From Gillisia sp. CAL575 (GTDB taxonomy: Bacteria; Bacteroidota; Bacteroidia; Flavobacteriales; Flavobacteriaceae), in assembly GCF_000403785.1 (NCBI RefSeq), contig NZ_APHJ01000026.1, forward strand, positions 177,904 to 241,903: DNA of 64,000 nt, given 5' to 3'. The position numbers and the translations under genes are program-made. This document shows positions 33,644-42,368 of the stretch, one piece after another. Under the pieces are notes generated by a model. The model was not told where the DNA came from. It made no database searches and was given only the letters and a program-made list of their open reading frames with translations. Positions within the stretch are counted from its first letter, which is position 1. Each line of letters starts with the position of its first letter.

Positions 33644-34951
33644 TCAATCTTTTTCGTTTTCTAACTGTCGCTGAATTTTCTCGATTGCATTCTGAATCGA
33701 TTTCTCAGGTTCTATTATATTATTGTTCCCCCAAAATTCTGCATCGGCAAATCCAGAAACATCGTCAACCATAACTACAGACGGTCTAATATAATTTATT
33801 TCATTTGTGGGTTGTTTATCGCTGTAATCCTCCCAATTTGTTACTACCATTTCACTATTTAAAGTATATCTGGAATTAAACAATCTCTTATTCCAATTTA
33901 CCACAAATTCTAATTGAGCGTTGCCATAACTATAATACCATTTACCATTGCTTTGCAAATAATCTATTTGATAATTCACATCTATAGGATAAACCAATGC
34001 TCTATTAGGTTTGCTTTTTACAAACATTTTTGAAGCTACATTTTTGTCGTCTACATTCAATTTATAGGTTGACTTTACCAAGCTATTCGTTTCAGCATCA
34101 ATAAAAAGTTTTCCATAATACCAGGGTAAGGATTTATTAATCTCTTCAAAATCTACAACATACACATATCGGTTATTGATTTTTGCAGGCTGATCAAAAC
34201 TGAATTTGAATTCTTCAAGATTGTCAGTTTCAAAAACAAATTCGGTATACTTCATAAGATCTACATATAAAGTATTAAAAGGACCACCTCTAAGTTTTAT
34301 TGCCAAAGTATCTAACCTATTATAATCCGTACTTTTTCTAGCTTTATATATTGCAACCACATCTTTTTTACTAGAGCTGTTTGGCTCTTTGTAGATTTTT
34401 ACAACAGCTTCAGATAGTGATGCATTTTTGCGTCTTTTTTTAATTATTTCTCTATAAAATGCTGTCATCAACTTAGGTTCATTAAAATAATTTGTGCCTC
34501 TGTTTTCCAGCATGTTTGAAACTAATTTTTTAGCATCCTTGGATTTGAATATACTTACCTCTGTAAGAACTTCTACAGATTCTGCCAAGAGTATTTGATT
34601 TCCATCTTTTGTAAATGTATTTAGGGGTATACTTTTGCTTTTATAACCTAAAAAAGAAACCGTCACTTTAGAACTCATAAGATCTGCTGGAATTTTCAAA
34701 GAAAACTCTCCTTCACTATTCGTTATGGTGGAAATGTTACTACCATCAACAGTAAGATGTGCAGAAATTATTGGGTCTCCGGTTCTTTCGTCTACAACCA
34801 CTCCTTTAAATTCCACATATTGAAATTTATTTATTTCTATGTTTTGTTGAAAATAATTTGAATAACTCAGTTTTGGAGTGAAGAAAATTAATACTAGAAA
34901 TAATAAAGATATAATGTGGTTAAATTGAAAGCCAATGAATCGCGTTTTCAT
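33644..34951 (-). CDS. Exported protein with carboxypeptidase-regulatory-like domain
   Basis: A 435-aa exported protein. A signal peptide with a long basic N-terminus (about residues 1-32) precedes a carboxypeptidase D regulatory-like domain: VEFKGVVVDERTGDPIISAH (about 47-66), STITNSEGEFSLKIP and VTVSFLGYKSKSIPL. The remaining 290 residues form a beta-rich domain similar in style to DUF5686-like outer-membrane proteins, with no TonB plug. Probably outer-membrane-associated. Role unknown. It stands alone on the minus strand between two long intergenic regions. Confidence 0.8.
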   Translation of the reverse strand: MKTRFIGFQFNHIISLLFLVLIFFTPKLSYSNYFQQNIEINKFQYVEFKGVVVDERTGDPIISAHLTVDGSNISTITNSEGEFSLKIPADLMSSKVTVSFLGYKSKSIPLNTFTKDGNQILLAESVEVLTEVSIFKSKDAKKLVSNMLENRGTNYFNEPKLMTAFYREIIKKRRKNASLSEAVVKIYKEPNSSSKKDVVAIYKARKSTDYNRLDTLAIKLRGGPFNTLYVDLMKYTEFVFETDNLEEFKFSFDQPAKINNRYVYVVDFEEINKSLPWYYGKLFIDAETNSLVKSTYKLNVDDKNVASKMFVKSKPNRALVYPIDVNYQIDYLQSNGKWYYSYGNAQLEFVVNWNKRLFNSRYTLNSEMVVTNWEDYSDKQPTNEINYIRPSVVMVDDVSGFADAEFWGNNNIIEPEKSIQNAIEKIQRQLENEKD

Positions 34952-35093
34952 AACTAAGTATTTTAGATTAGTGTGAGCGGAATGCTTACTAATATATCGA
35001 TTTTTGCTAAATTATTAAGCTTATTAAAAGTATTTATGTTTTGTTTAATTTCAGATTAAAATGACCACATTTAGATAAATACAAATTTGAGTT

Positions 35094-35681
35094 ATGGATG
35101 ATATTCTTTATAAAGCTTGCACCTCTAAAATGGAAATGCTAAATATCTTGGAACTGCAGAGGGAAAACCATTTCGCATCCCTTTCCGCAGAGAATATAGC
35201 TTCTGAAGGATTCTTAACCTGTACACATAGTTTAGAATTAATAAGAGAGTTAAATAATATTGCGCCTCATATTATCGCTGTATGCAATAATAAGGTGATT
35301 GCATATTTACTAACAATGACAAAAGTAGCCGAATCTAAAATGCCTTTATTGATCCCAATGTTTAATGAATTTAGAACAATAGTTTTTAAAGGTAAGATGA
35401 TATCAGAATATAATTATCTAATAGTTGGGCAAGTTTGTGTTGGAAAAGGCTTTAGGGGACAAGGGGTTTTGGAGAATTGTTACCAAAGCTATGAAAGCTT
35501 TTATAAAGACAAATTTGATTTTGCAATTACGGAGATCGCTAATGGAAATAAACGTTCTATAAATGCCCATAAGAGAATTGGTTTTGTAGAAGTTAATAGA
35601 TATTTTTCTCCTGAAGGTGAGGAGTGGAGTGTAGTGATTCTAGAATGGTCCAATATGGGAATTAAAAAAGCCAGAAAGTAA
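35094..35681 (+). CDS. GNAT family N-acetyltransferase
   Basis: A 195-aa acetyl-CoA-dependent acetyltransferase. The acetyl-CoA binding motif is GQVCVGKGFRGQGVLENCY (Q/R-x-x-G-x-G form in GFRGQG, about residues 121-139), followed by the NANGKRS-like segment ANGNKRSINAHKRIGFVEV typical of GNAT motif B. Acceptor substrate unknown. The stop codon lies inside the loop of the bidirectional terminator shared with the T9SS protein gene. Confidence 0.88.
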   Translation: MDDILYKACTSKMEMLNILELQRENHFASLSAENIASEGFLTCTHSLELIRELNNIAPHIIAVCNNKVIAYLLTMTKVAESKMPLLIPMFNEFRTIVFKGKMISEYNYLIVGQVCVGKGFRGQGVLENCYQSYESFYKDKFDFAITEIANGNKRSINAHKRIGFVEVNRYFSPEGEEWSVVILEWSNMGIKKARK

Positions 35682-35695
35682 TTTCTGGCTTTTTT
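35664..35695. terminator. Bidirectional terminator, GNAT gene and T9SS protein gene
   Basis: AAAAAAGCCAGAAA (35664-35677) and TTTCTGGCTTTTTT (35682-35695) are perfect arms around GTAA. The GNAT stop codon is within the hairpin. Confidence 0.88.
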
Positions 35696-35713
35696 GGCTA
35701 ATTTAGAAAAAGT

Positions 35714-36166
35714 TTACTTTTTCATAAACCTTTTAGAATGTGTTCTTCCTTTATCAGTTATTATTTGTATTATCATTAAGCCCTTACTTAGATGAGATAC
35801 GTCCAGATTAGCGGTATGTCCTGAAGCATCGTATTGAGAATCTACTAATCTTTTACCTTCTAAGTTATAGATTGCTATAGATTTTATATGTGAATTTGAC
35901 ATTGCGACACTTATTTTATCTGATGTTGGATTGGGAGCCATTTTTACTTGAATTGATTCTTCACCCTCTACACATGGACAAAAATGCATTGCAAATGAAT
36001 CGTCTACTAAATTATCATACCCAGAAACGGCATGAGTGTGAGCGTTCTTTCCTCCAGAATGGGAATGATCTGGCACCTGAGCGACAGTTTGAGCATTTAT
36101 AGAGTAAACTCCAATTAGACTAAATGCTGCAAAAGCTAGCAGATTACTTTGTAATTTTTTCATCAT
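35714..36166 (-). CDS. Small His-rich secreted protein with type IX sorting domain
   Basis: A 150-aa protein with a signal peptide (MMKKLQSNLLAFAAFSLIGV to about residue 26, ending INAQ), a short His-rich mature segment (HSHSGGKNAHTHAVSGY, about 33-49) followed by FCPC, and a C-terminal type A sorting domain beginning APNPTSDKISVAM and ending in the basic KRFMKK. Type IX secretion cleaves the C-terminal domain and displays or releases the cargo, so the secreted portion would be only about 50 residues. Metal binding is suggested by the His pairs and the C-P-C, but this is inference. Confidence 0.85.
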   Translation of the reverse strand: MMKKLQSNLLAFAAFSLIGVYSINAQTVAQVPDHSHSGGKNAHTHAVSGYDNLVDDSFAMHFCPCVEGEESIQVKMAPNPTSDKISVAMSNSHIKSIAIYNLEGKRLVDSQYDASGHTANLDVSHLSKGLMIIQIITDKGRTHSKRFMKK

Positions 36167-36231
36167 GTAATGTTTTTTTTTGGTTAGTAAATATATATAA
36201 TGAGTTGGTTGTTCAACAAATAATAGATATG

Positions 36232-36239
36232 CAAATATA
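36232..36239 (-). promoter_or_regulatory. -7 box TATATTTG upstream of the T9SS protein
   Basis: TATATTTG on the minus strand, 65 bases before the start codon at 36166; no -33 TTG at 19-21 bases. Confidence 0.4.
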
Positions 36240-36429
36240 GTACACTCCTTTGATTATCAGTTAAAAGATACGTTTTTATCGATGAAATACACTATAATTT
36301 AAATTTAAATCATGTTTTCAATTGTGAGGAAGTCAAATATTTACAAAATCTTTGTTAATTCTAACAGATTTTCAAAATATGAATTTGTTCTATTCGTTAT
36401 TAAATTTAATTTAGCGTGAATAATATAAT

Positions 36430-37623
36430 ATGAAAAATAATATTTTTTTACTTTTTCTAATAGGCTTGTTATTTTCTTTAAACAGTTTTAGCCAATCTTT
36501 AGATGAAAATAAATCGGTATCAGAATTGGTTTTATACCAGCTTAATAAAGAAAGATCTTTACTTAAGGAAAATGTGGATAGCAGGATCAAACAGATGGAT
36601 GCTAAGATCACAAACCTCGATGAGAGTATTCGCAATACAAGTTCTTCTTCAGAAAAAATAGATAAGCTAGTAGAGCGAGTTCAAATTTTGGAAGAGAAGC
36701 AACAGGAATTAGATAAAAATGTGATTAGCGTTTATAAATACAATTATAGCTCAGCAGTACTAAACTTGGCATCCATGGAACGAGAGATCAAACCCTTGAA
36801 TCTTTTTAATAGTTCCCGAGATTTTTATACTACGCTAGATAAAGTGAGTAATCCTATGAATTATGAAGGGTATGCTGCTTGGTTTAAAGAATTTGAAAAA
36901 TATATTGAAGAGAATAAAAAAGATGAAGCAAGATTGGATGCACTAAGCCACATTATTCAAGTAACAGGAAATTTGGCTGAAGGAACTCCATTTACTGGAA
37001 TGTTTGCAGGAAGTTTGTTTGAAGGGATTGGGAGTTTTGTTAATAGCCTTGGCAAACGAGATAGAGATCTTAGAGAAAAGAGTATGAAAATGTTTAAACT
37101 AACTACTTCTGTTTCTCAGTTCACTCACGATAAGGATTTAATTGAAACAGAATGGAACGCAATTGCTAAAAGTTTAGATGAGTTGAAAGAGCTTCAAGAG
37201 AAATCTATGAATGATAATATTGTTAGTATTCTGGGTATTAATAAAAACGAGTTTAAAAAGCGATTTACAGATGAAACAGATGCGAAGAAAAGAACACAGT
37301 ATATATTGGATATTTCAAAAATAGCTGAAGACAAAATTGTTGAAGAACGCAATAAGAATGGAGAAAACTGGAAACAAAATTTCTATAATCAGATGGTGAC
37401 AGTTCAGAATTTAAAAATTAGGTTCGGAACCTTAACTTTTAGAATTCTTGAAAATTTAGATAAATACAAGGTGCTAATTTCAAAATATAAGCAAGATGAA
37501 TACCTGAAGGATCGTGTAGATCAATTGGATCTAAAACTTAATTTGGTGAGGAATAGTTTTGAAGCCACGTTTAATCCTCAAGATTATATTAAGGCTTCTA
37601 ATGAAATGTATATTGTAGAATAG
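36430..37623 (+). CDS. Exported, mostly helical protein with a central hydrophobic segment
   Basis: A 397-aa protein I cannot assign to a family. A signal peptide covers residues 1-22 (ending SFSQS). Residues 25-100 are coiled coil (heptads with KLVERVQILEEKQQEL). A central hydrophobic, Gly-rich segment at about 173-208 (HIIQVTGNLAEGTPFTGMFA then GSLFEGIGSFVNSLG) interrupts long charged helices that continue to the C-terminus. Helices around one amphipathic hairpin-like segment is also the outline of alpha-helical pore-forming proteins, but no sequence match is claimed. It is flanked by a bidirectional terminator and has no close promoter match. Confidence 0.75.
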   Translation: MKNNIFLLFLIGLLFSLNSFSQSLDENKSVSELVLYQLNKERSLLKENVDSRIKQMDAKITNLDESIRNTSSSSEKIDKLVERVQILEEKQQELDKNVISVYKYNYSSAVLNLASMEREIKPLNLFNSSRDFYTTLDKVSNPMNYEGYAAWFKEFEKYIEENKKDEARLDALSHIIQVTGNLAEGTPFTGMFAGSLFEGIGSFVNSLGKRDRDLREKSMKMFKLTTSVSQFTHDKDLIETEWNAIAKSLDELKELQEKSMNDNIVSILGINKNEFKKRFTDETDAKKRTQYILDISKIAEDKIVEERNKNGENWKQNFYNQMVTVQNLKIRFGTLTFRILENLDKYKVLISKYKQDEYLKDRVDQLDLKLNLVRNSFEATFNPQDYIKASNEMYIVE

Positions 37624-37650
37624 GGCAATCTCAAAATAAATCTGATAATA

Positions 37651-37680
37651 AAAAAGCCGAGGGGATTTCCTCGGCTTTTT
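37651..37680. terminator. Bidirectional terminator before the large TonB receptor
   Basis: AAAAAGCCGAGG (37651-37662) and CCTCGGCTTTTT (37669-37680) around GGATTT, perfect arms. Confidence 0.9.
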
Positions 37681-37704
37681 CTATTTATATTAAATAAGAA
37701 GTTC

Positions 37705-40425
37705 TTAGAACTGCAGGTTCAATTTAGCATAATAATATGCACCTCCAAAGCCCATTTGAACAGAATCCCAATATCCACCACCTTCAACCCAGTCATCTTG
37801 TTGGTCTGGGTATACATTAAACAGGTTATTACTACCAATATTTAATTTTAAGTTATCACTTATTTTATATCCTAAGTTCAAATCGGTAGTGATCTTAGAG
37901 TCATAGGTATCTGTAGCAGCTGCTATTTGATTATCAAAATTATTGTCATATTCGGCAATATCTTCAAAGGTTTGAAAATCTAACAATTTCACTTCACTAA
38001 ACCTATTTATACCTACAGCAACATCAAATTTATTGATGTCATATTTTAAGTTTAAGATAAATTTACTATCTGGAGCAGATGCTAATAAGAATGCTTTATC
38101 ACGTTCTCCAAAGAAAGTTTGTTCATCTAAAACACCATTCTTAACATCGGTGATTTTCATACTATTAATATTTCCAATAAGACTAGAAGTAAAAGTCCCA
38201 GCTCCTAATCTCGCTTTATGTGAAAGTACAATGTCTAATCCAACAGTTTCAGTGTCTGCGCCGTTCGCAAAGAATTGTGCTGCTTCAACATTTTCTATTT
38301 CTGGAGCATCAAAATTCCCCGTAAGAACTATACGGTCTTGTATTTCTATATAATAACCATCTACAGTAGCTGTAAAACTTCCAATATTTGCAGTAAATCC
38401 TAAAGAAGCATTTAGGGCAGTTTCTTCTTGTAAAGGGCCAATTCCAAACGAGGCTGTAACCGGACTATTATTTGGAGATAATAAAGATTCTAAAGCTTCT
38501 CCACCCACAAAATTGGTGAATTTTAAGTTGTAGTAGATCTGTGCCAAAGACGGTGCTCTAAAACCTGTACTTACAGAACCTCTAATATTTACATCATCTG
38601 AAACTTTATAGCGAGCCGCTAACTTACCATTAAGTGTACTTCCAAAATCGCTATAATCTTCAAATCTCGCTGCTGCTGCCACTAAGAATTTATCTGTGAT
38701 ATCAAATTCTCCATCTACATATAAAGAAACATTAGATCTACTTCTATCCACTTCGTTTGTTGGTCCATATCCAGGAAATCCTTGAGATCCACCAGGCCCA
38801 GCTGGTAATAGCGCTGTAATTGGATTTGGAATAGGATCTTCATTCTCGTCTAAAATAGGTTCGCCATTATCATCTCTTACCACATCATCATAAGCATTAT
38901 TTACAATCCCAGTACCATCATAAGTGGCATAAGAACCTTCTTCACCTGCAAAGATCACAAAGTTTTCTGTTTTATATTCGGCACCAAATGCAAAGTTTAC
39001 ACCCTCTAATATATCTTCATAGTATTTAGAGAAATCAAGATTAACAGTGTTCTGACTTAAACTGTGTCCACCGGCATCAAAATTAGTTGGTGAGCTTCCT
39101 TGTAGGGAGGCATTTAAAGTTCCCTTAATATAATAGTGAAAGAAGTTCTTTCCCCAAGTATTACTCACATCTATCTTCCAACCGCTTTCAGTCTCTGTTC
39201 TAAAACCAGCAGCTACAGAATTATCTGTAATAATTGAAGTTATTCTTGGAGTAAAACCATCAGGATAGATGCTTGTAACATTTCTATCTGTAGAACTATC
39301 TCTTGTAAAGGCATAAGCATCGGTATCTCTATAATTTCTACCTCCAAATGCGTAGAATTCAGAGTTATCTGTCAAAGGAACTGCTAGATTTCCGAAGAAA
39401 TTAAAACCATCTATTGCAGCTTCCCCAAAACCTCTTCTAAAATCGAATCCAGGTCTCAGTGTTTTATTTTTACTGATGTATTCTGTAGTGAAATTGGCAA
39501 AACCTTCTTCCCCAATTCCTACACCGTAGTTTGCAGTTACTTTTACAGAGCCACCATCAAAGGACTTATCGTCTCCAATCTGGTTTCCGTCTTTCTCTGT
39601 GTCTAATCTGTTTCCATCTGTATTCGCAGTTCCATCAGGAAAATCACCTTGAGGATTGTTGCTATAAAAACCATAATTCACATTACCTGTAAATTCGCCA
39701 ACCTTATCATTCAATACAATATTTATTACCCCTGCAATTGCATCAGATCCATATTGTGCAGATGCACCATCTCTTAAGATCTCAATTCTTTTAATTGCTG
39801 AAGCTGGGATCGCGTTTAGATCTGTTCCAGTATTTCCACGCCCTCTAGTTCCAAAAATATTAATAAGCGAAGATTGGTGTCTTCTTTTTCCATTTATTAA
39901 CACTAAAGTTTGGTCTGGTCCTAATCCTCTTAAAGAAGCTGGATCTATATGATCTGCTCCATCAGAGCCAGACTGTTTATTTGCATTAAAGGATGGCGCA
40001 GCATATTGCAATAATTCATTTACTTCAATACGCCCGGTTTGGGTTGTTACTGAGCTAACGTCTATGACATCTATAGCCACAGGAGTATCTGTAGCAGTTC
40101 GGTTAGGATTTCTAGATCCAGTTAGTTGAATTTCCCCTAAAGAAACTCCATCTGCTAATGCAACATCTATTGTGGTTCTACCAGCAACAACTTCTTCAGT
40201 TTCTTCAAAACCAACATAACTAAATACCAGTGTGGCATTTTCATTAACCGTGATGGTGTAATTTCCGTCGAAATCTGTGGTAGTACCGTTTGTAGTGCTC
40301 TTTTCGAATACATTAACGCCTGGGAGCGGTACACCCGAATTGTCGGTTACGATTCCACTGATTTGCTGAGCGATTAAAAACCCGGGGGCTAATATTAGAA
40401 TAAAAATTAATAAAAATTTGTTCAT
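37705..40425 (-). CDS. TonB-dependent receptor (large, 906 aa)
   Basis: A 906-aa outer-membrane receptor. Signal peptide 1-19 (IFILILAPGFLIAQ), carboxypeptidase-regulatory-like domain (ISGIVTDNSGVPLPGVNVFE, about 23-42, to about 95), plug (VDVALADGVSLGEIQLTGSR; SLRGLGPDQTLVLINGKRRH; YGSDAIAGVINIVLND), then a barrel ending in the aromatic YYAKLNLQF. Several Asn/Asp-rich loops lie between strands. No SusD-like gene is adjacent, so it is not a classic SusCD pair. The ligand is unknown; the N-A-I-P-A-S-A-I-K-R motif and RGLGP are common to receptors for small substrates. Confidence 0.93.
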   Translation of the reverse strand: MNKFLLIFILILAPGFLIAQQISGIVTDNSGVPLPGVNVFEKSTTNGTTTDFDGNYTITVNENATLVFSYVGFEETEEVVAGRTTIDVALADGVSLGEIQLTGSRNPNRTATDTPVAIDVIDVSSVTTQTGRIEVNELLQYAAPSFNANKQSGSDGADHIDPASLRGLGPDQTLVLINGKRRHQSSLINIFGTRGRGNTGTDLNAIPASAIKRIEILRDGASAQYGSDAIAGVINIVLNDKVGEFTGNVNYGFYSNNPQGDFPDGTANTDGNRLDTEKDGNQIGDDKSFDGGSVKVTANYGVGIGEEGFANFTTEYISKNKTLRPGFDFRRGFGEAAIDGFNFFGNLAVPLTDNSEFYAFGGRNYRDTDAYAFTRDSSTDRNVTSIYPDGFTPRITSIITDNSVAAGFRTETESGWKIDVSNTWGKNFFHYYIKGTLNASLQGSSPTNFDAGGHSLSQNTVNLDFSKYYEDILEGVNFAFGAEYKTENFVIFAGEEGSYATYDGTGIVNNAYDDVVRDDNGEPILDENEDPIPNPITALLPAGPGGSQGFPGYGPTNEVDRSRSNVSLYVDGEFDITDKFLVAAAARFEDYSDFGSTLNGKLAARYKVSDDVNIRGSVSTGFRAPSLAQIYYNLKFTNFVGGEALESLLSPNNSPVTASFGIGPLQEETALNASLGFTANIGSFTATVDGYYIEIQDRIVLTGNFDAPEIENVEAAQFFANGADTETVGLDIVLSHKARLGAGTFTSSLIGNINSMKITDVKNGVLDEQTFFGERDKAFLLASAPDSKFILNLKYDINKFDVAVGINRFSEVKLLDFQTFEDIAEYDNNFDNQIAAATDTYDSKITTDLNLGYKISDNLKLNIGSNNLFNVYPDQQDDWVEGGGYWDSVQMGFGGAYYYAKLNLQF

Positions 40426-40732
40426 GGATTTAATTTTAGTTGGTGAGTTAGTAATAAAATTGATGAAAATTTTGAAATTAACCGAATAATAATTGTTAAA
40501 TACCCTAAAATGGTTGAAGAATTATAATTTTATATCTGGATATCGCAAAAATTACTTAGAATATTAAATAGGTAGTTCTGAAGAGAGTATCCATTTAATC
40601 TTTTCAAAATGCTTCCATGTCGGCTTAAATAATAATATAATACTTCCTATTCTTTAGTAATCACACCCTTTAAACTTCCAAGATTAAAACCTATCTTTGC
40701 AGCCGCAAAAACATAGCATTAAATTATATTTT
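40426..40732. other. Divergent intergenic region between the TonB receptor and ychF
   Basis: 307 bases. It holds the -7 box of ychF (40692-40699). No TAnnTTTG box is seen for the TonB receptor on the minus strand, and no hairpin or repeat of note. Confidence 0.5.
40692..40699 (+). promoter_or_regulatory. -7 box TATCTTTG of ychF
   Basis: TATCTTTG, 33 bases before the start codon at 40733. No -33 TTG is seen. Confidence 0.55.
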
Positions 40733-41827
40733 ATGAAAGCTGGAATTGTAGGATTACCTAATGTTGGAAAATCAACACTTTTTAATTGTTTATCTAACGC
40801 AAAAGCGCAAAGTGCAAACTTTCCATTTTGTACCATAGAACCAAATATTGGGGTTGTAAACGTTCCAGATATGCGACTTCAAAAATTAGAATCTTTAGTA
40901 AATCCAGAGCGTGTGCTACCTGCAACCGTAGATATAGTAGATATTGCCGGACTTGTAAAAGGAGCAAGTAAAGGGGAGGGTTTAGGAAATCAATTTTTAG
41001 GAAATATTCGTGAAACTGATGCTATTCTTCATGTTTTGCGTTGTTTTGAAGATGACAATATTATCCATGTAGATGGATCTGTTAATCCTGTTAGAGATAA
41101 GGAGACCATAGATATGGAGCTACAGCTTAAGGATCTTGAGACTATAGATAAGAAATTAGAAAAAGTTAAGAGAGCTTCTAGAACTGGGAATAAGGACGCG
41201 CAAAAAGAAGAATCTGCTTTATTGAAAGTGAAATCTGGATTGGAAGCAGGTAAATCTGTAAGAGCCCTAGATCTTACTGAATCTGAAAGAGAAGAATTTA
41301 TTAAAAATCTTCAACTTATTACAGATAAACCGGTAATGTATGTATGTAATGTAGATGAGAAAGCAGCTGTAGAAGGAAATGCATTTGTAGAACAGGTAAA
41401 AGTTGCTGTGAAAGATGAAAATGCTGAGGTAATTGTTTTGGCGGTAGGAACGGAAGCCGATATTACAGAACTTGATGATTACGAAGAAAGAAAAATGTTT
41501 CTTCAGGATATAGGGTTGGATGAACCAGGTTCGGCAAAACTAATTCGAGGAGCTTATAGACTTCTAAATTTACAAACTTATTTTACGGCAGGAGTTAAAG
41601 AAGTTAGAGCTTGGACCATTCCTGTTGGTTCCAGCGCACCTCAAGCTGCAGGAGTGATTCATACGGATTTCGAAAAAGGTTTTATCCGTGCTGAGGTGAT
41701 CGCTTATGAAGATTTTGTTTCTTTAGGAAGTGAAGCTAAAGTGAAAGAAGCCGGTAAAATGAAGGTAGAAGGAAAAGAATACATTGTTAAAGACGGAGAT
41801 GTAATGCATTTTAGATTTAACGTGTAG
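40733..41827 (+). CDS. ychF: Redox-regulated ATPase YchF (Obg family)
   Basis: A 364-aa ribosome-associated P-loop ATPase. G1 is [12 protein letters not shown] (residues 6-17), switch region and G3 in [23 protein letters not shown], and the adenine-selective NVDE motif; the C-terminal TGS domain starts near [20 protein letters not shown]. The start [10 protein letters not shown] is preferred; an upstream in-frame frame adds 12 residues and passes through the predicted transcription start. Length matches YchF (about 363). Confidence 0.96.
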   Translation: MKAGIVGLPNVGKSTLFNCLSNAKAQSANFPFCTIEPNIGVVNVPDMRLQKLESLVNPERVLPATVDIVDIAGLVKGASKGEGLGNQFLGNIRETDAILHVLRCFEDDNIIHVDGSVNPVRDKETIDMELQLKDLETIDKKLEKVKRASRTGNKDAQKEESALLKVKSGLEAGKSVRALDLTESEREEFIKNLQLITDKPVMYVCNVDEKAAVEGNAFVEQVKVAVKDENAEVIVLAVGTEADITELDDYEERKMFLQDIGLDEPGSAKLIRGAYRLLNLQTYFTAGVKEVRAWTIPVGSSAPQAAGVIHTDFEKGFIRAEVIAYEDFVSLGSEAKVKEAGKMKVEGKEYIVKDGDVMHFRFNV

Positions 41828-42368
41828 TTCAAAATAAAATATAATTCAGAATAAAAATCTTGCAGAAATGTGAGATTTTCTGTTTTTAGTAATTATATAA
41901 AGATTGTTCGTTAAGCATTATATGTTGAAAATACGTCATTGTGTCCCGGTTCCTATAAAAATATAAATCATTATAATAAATTAAGACCTTGAAATATTCG
42001 GAAGCTTCGGGATATGTTGAGATGAAAATATCTAACTTTAAAGAAATAAATTGAGTGAAATATCCAATTTTATGTATATCCGTTTTTTTTTTGTCCTAAC
42101 AGTTCTTTCGTCACCCTGAAGTTACTTCAGGGTATCAATATGGTATTGATTTACATTGAAATGAGATTCTGAAACAAGTTCAGGATGTCGCTCTTTTTCC
42201 ATTAAGGTTGCTTTTCGGATAACTAAATCATCAATTAAATTTCTTTAGAAAAATAAAAGCAATTCTTACTAAAATTGTCTTAATTTCTTTGTTAATTACT
42301 TTGTTGGCTAACTATTTCAATTTTTTAATGTAAGCCTTATATTAGCGACTCAACGGCACAAACTATTT
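41828..42368. other. Long intergenic region upstream of parE with stacked palindromes
   Basis: 541 bases without a gene. It contains two adjacent perfect inverted repeats (42113-42133 and 42134-42150), an imperfect one at 42166-42186, and AT-rich sequence. A weak AT-rich hairpin near 41854-41879 may end ychF. No consensus -7 box for parE is seen. Confidence 0.6.
42113..42150. repeat. Two back-to-back perfect palindromes, REP-like
   Basis: ACCCTGAAGT-T-ACTTCAGGGT (42113-42133) followed without gap by ATCAATA-TGG-TATTGAT (42134-42150). A related imperfect element, ATTCTGAA...TTCAGGAT, follows at 42166-42186. The CCTGAA/TTCAGG core resembles intergenic repeat families of Flavobacteriaceae. Confidence 0.6.

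Noticed and set aside
40697..40732. An upstream start for ychF.
   Set aside because: It overlaps the -7 box and would precede the predicted transcription start; [10 protein letters not shown] is the family N-terminus.
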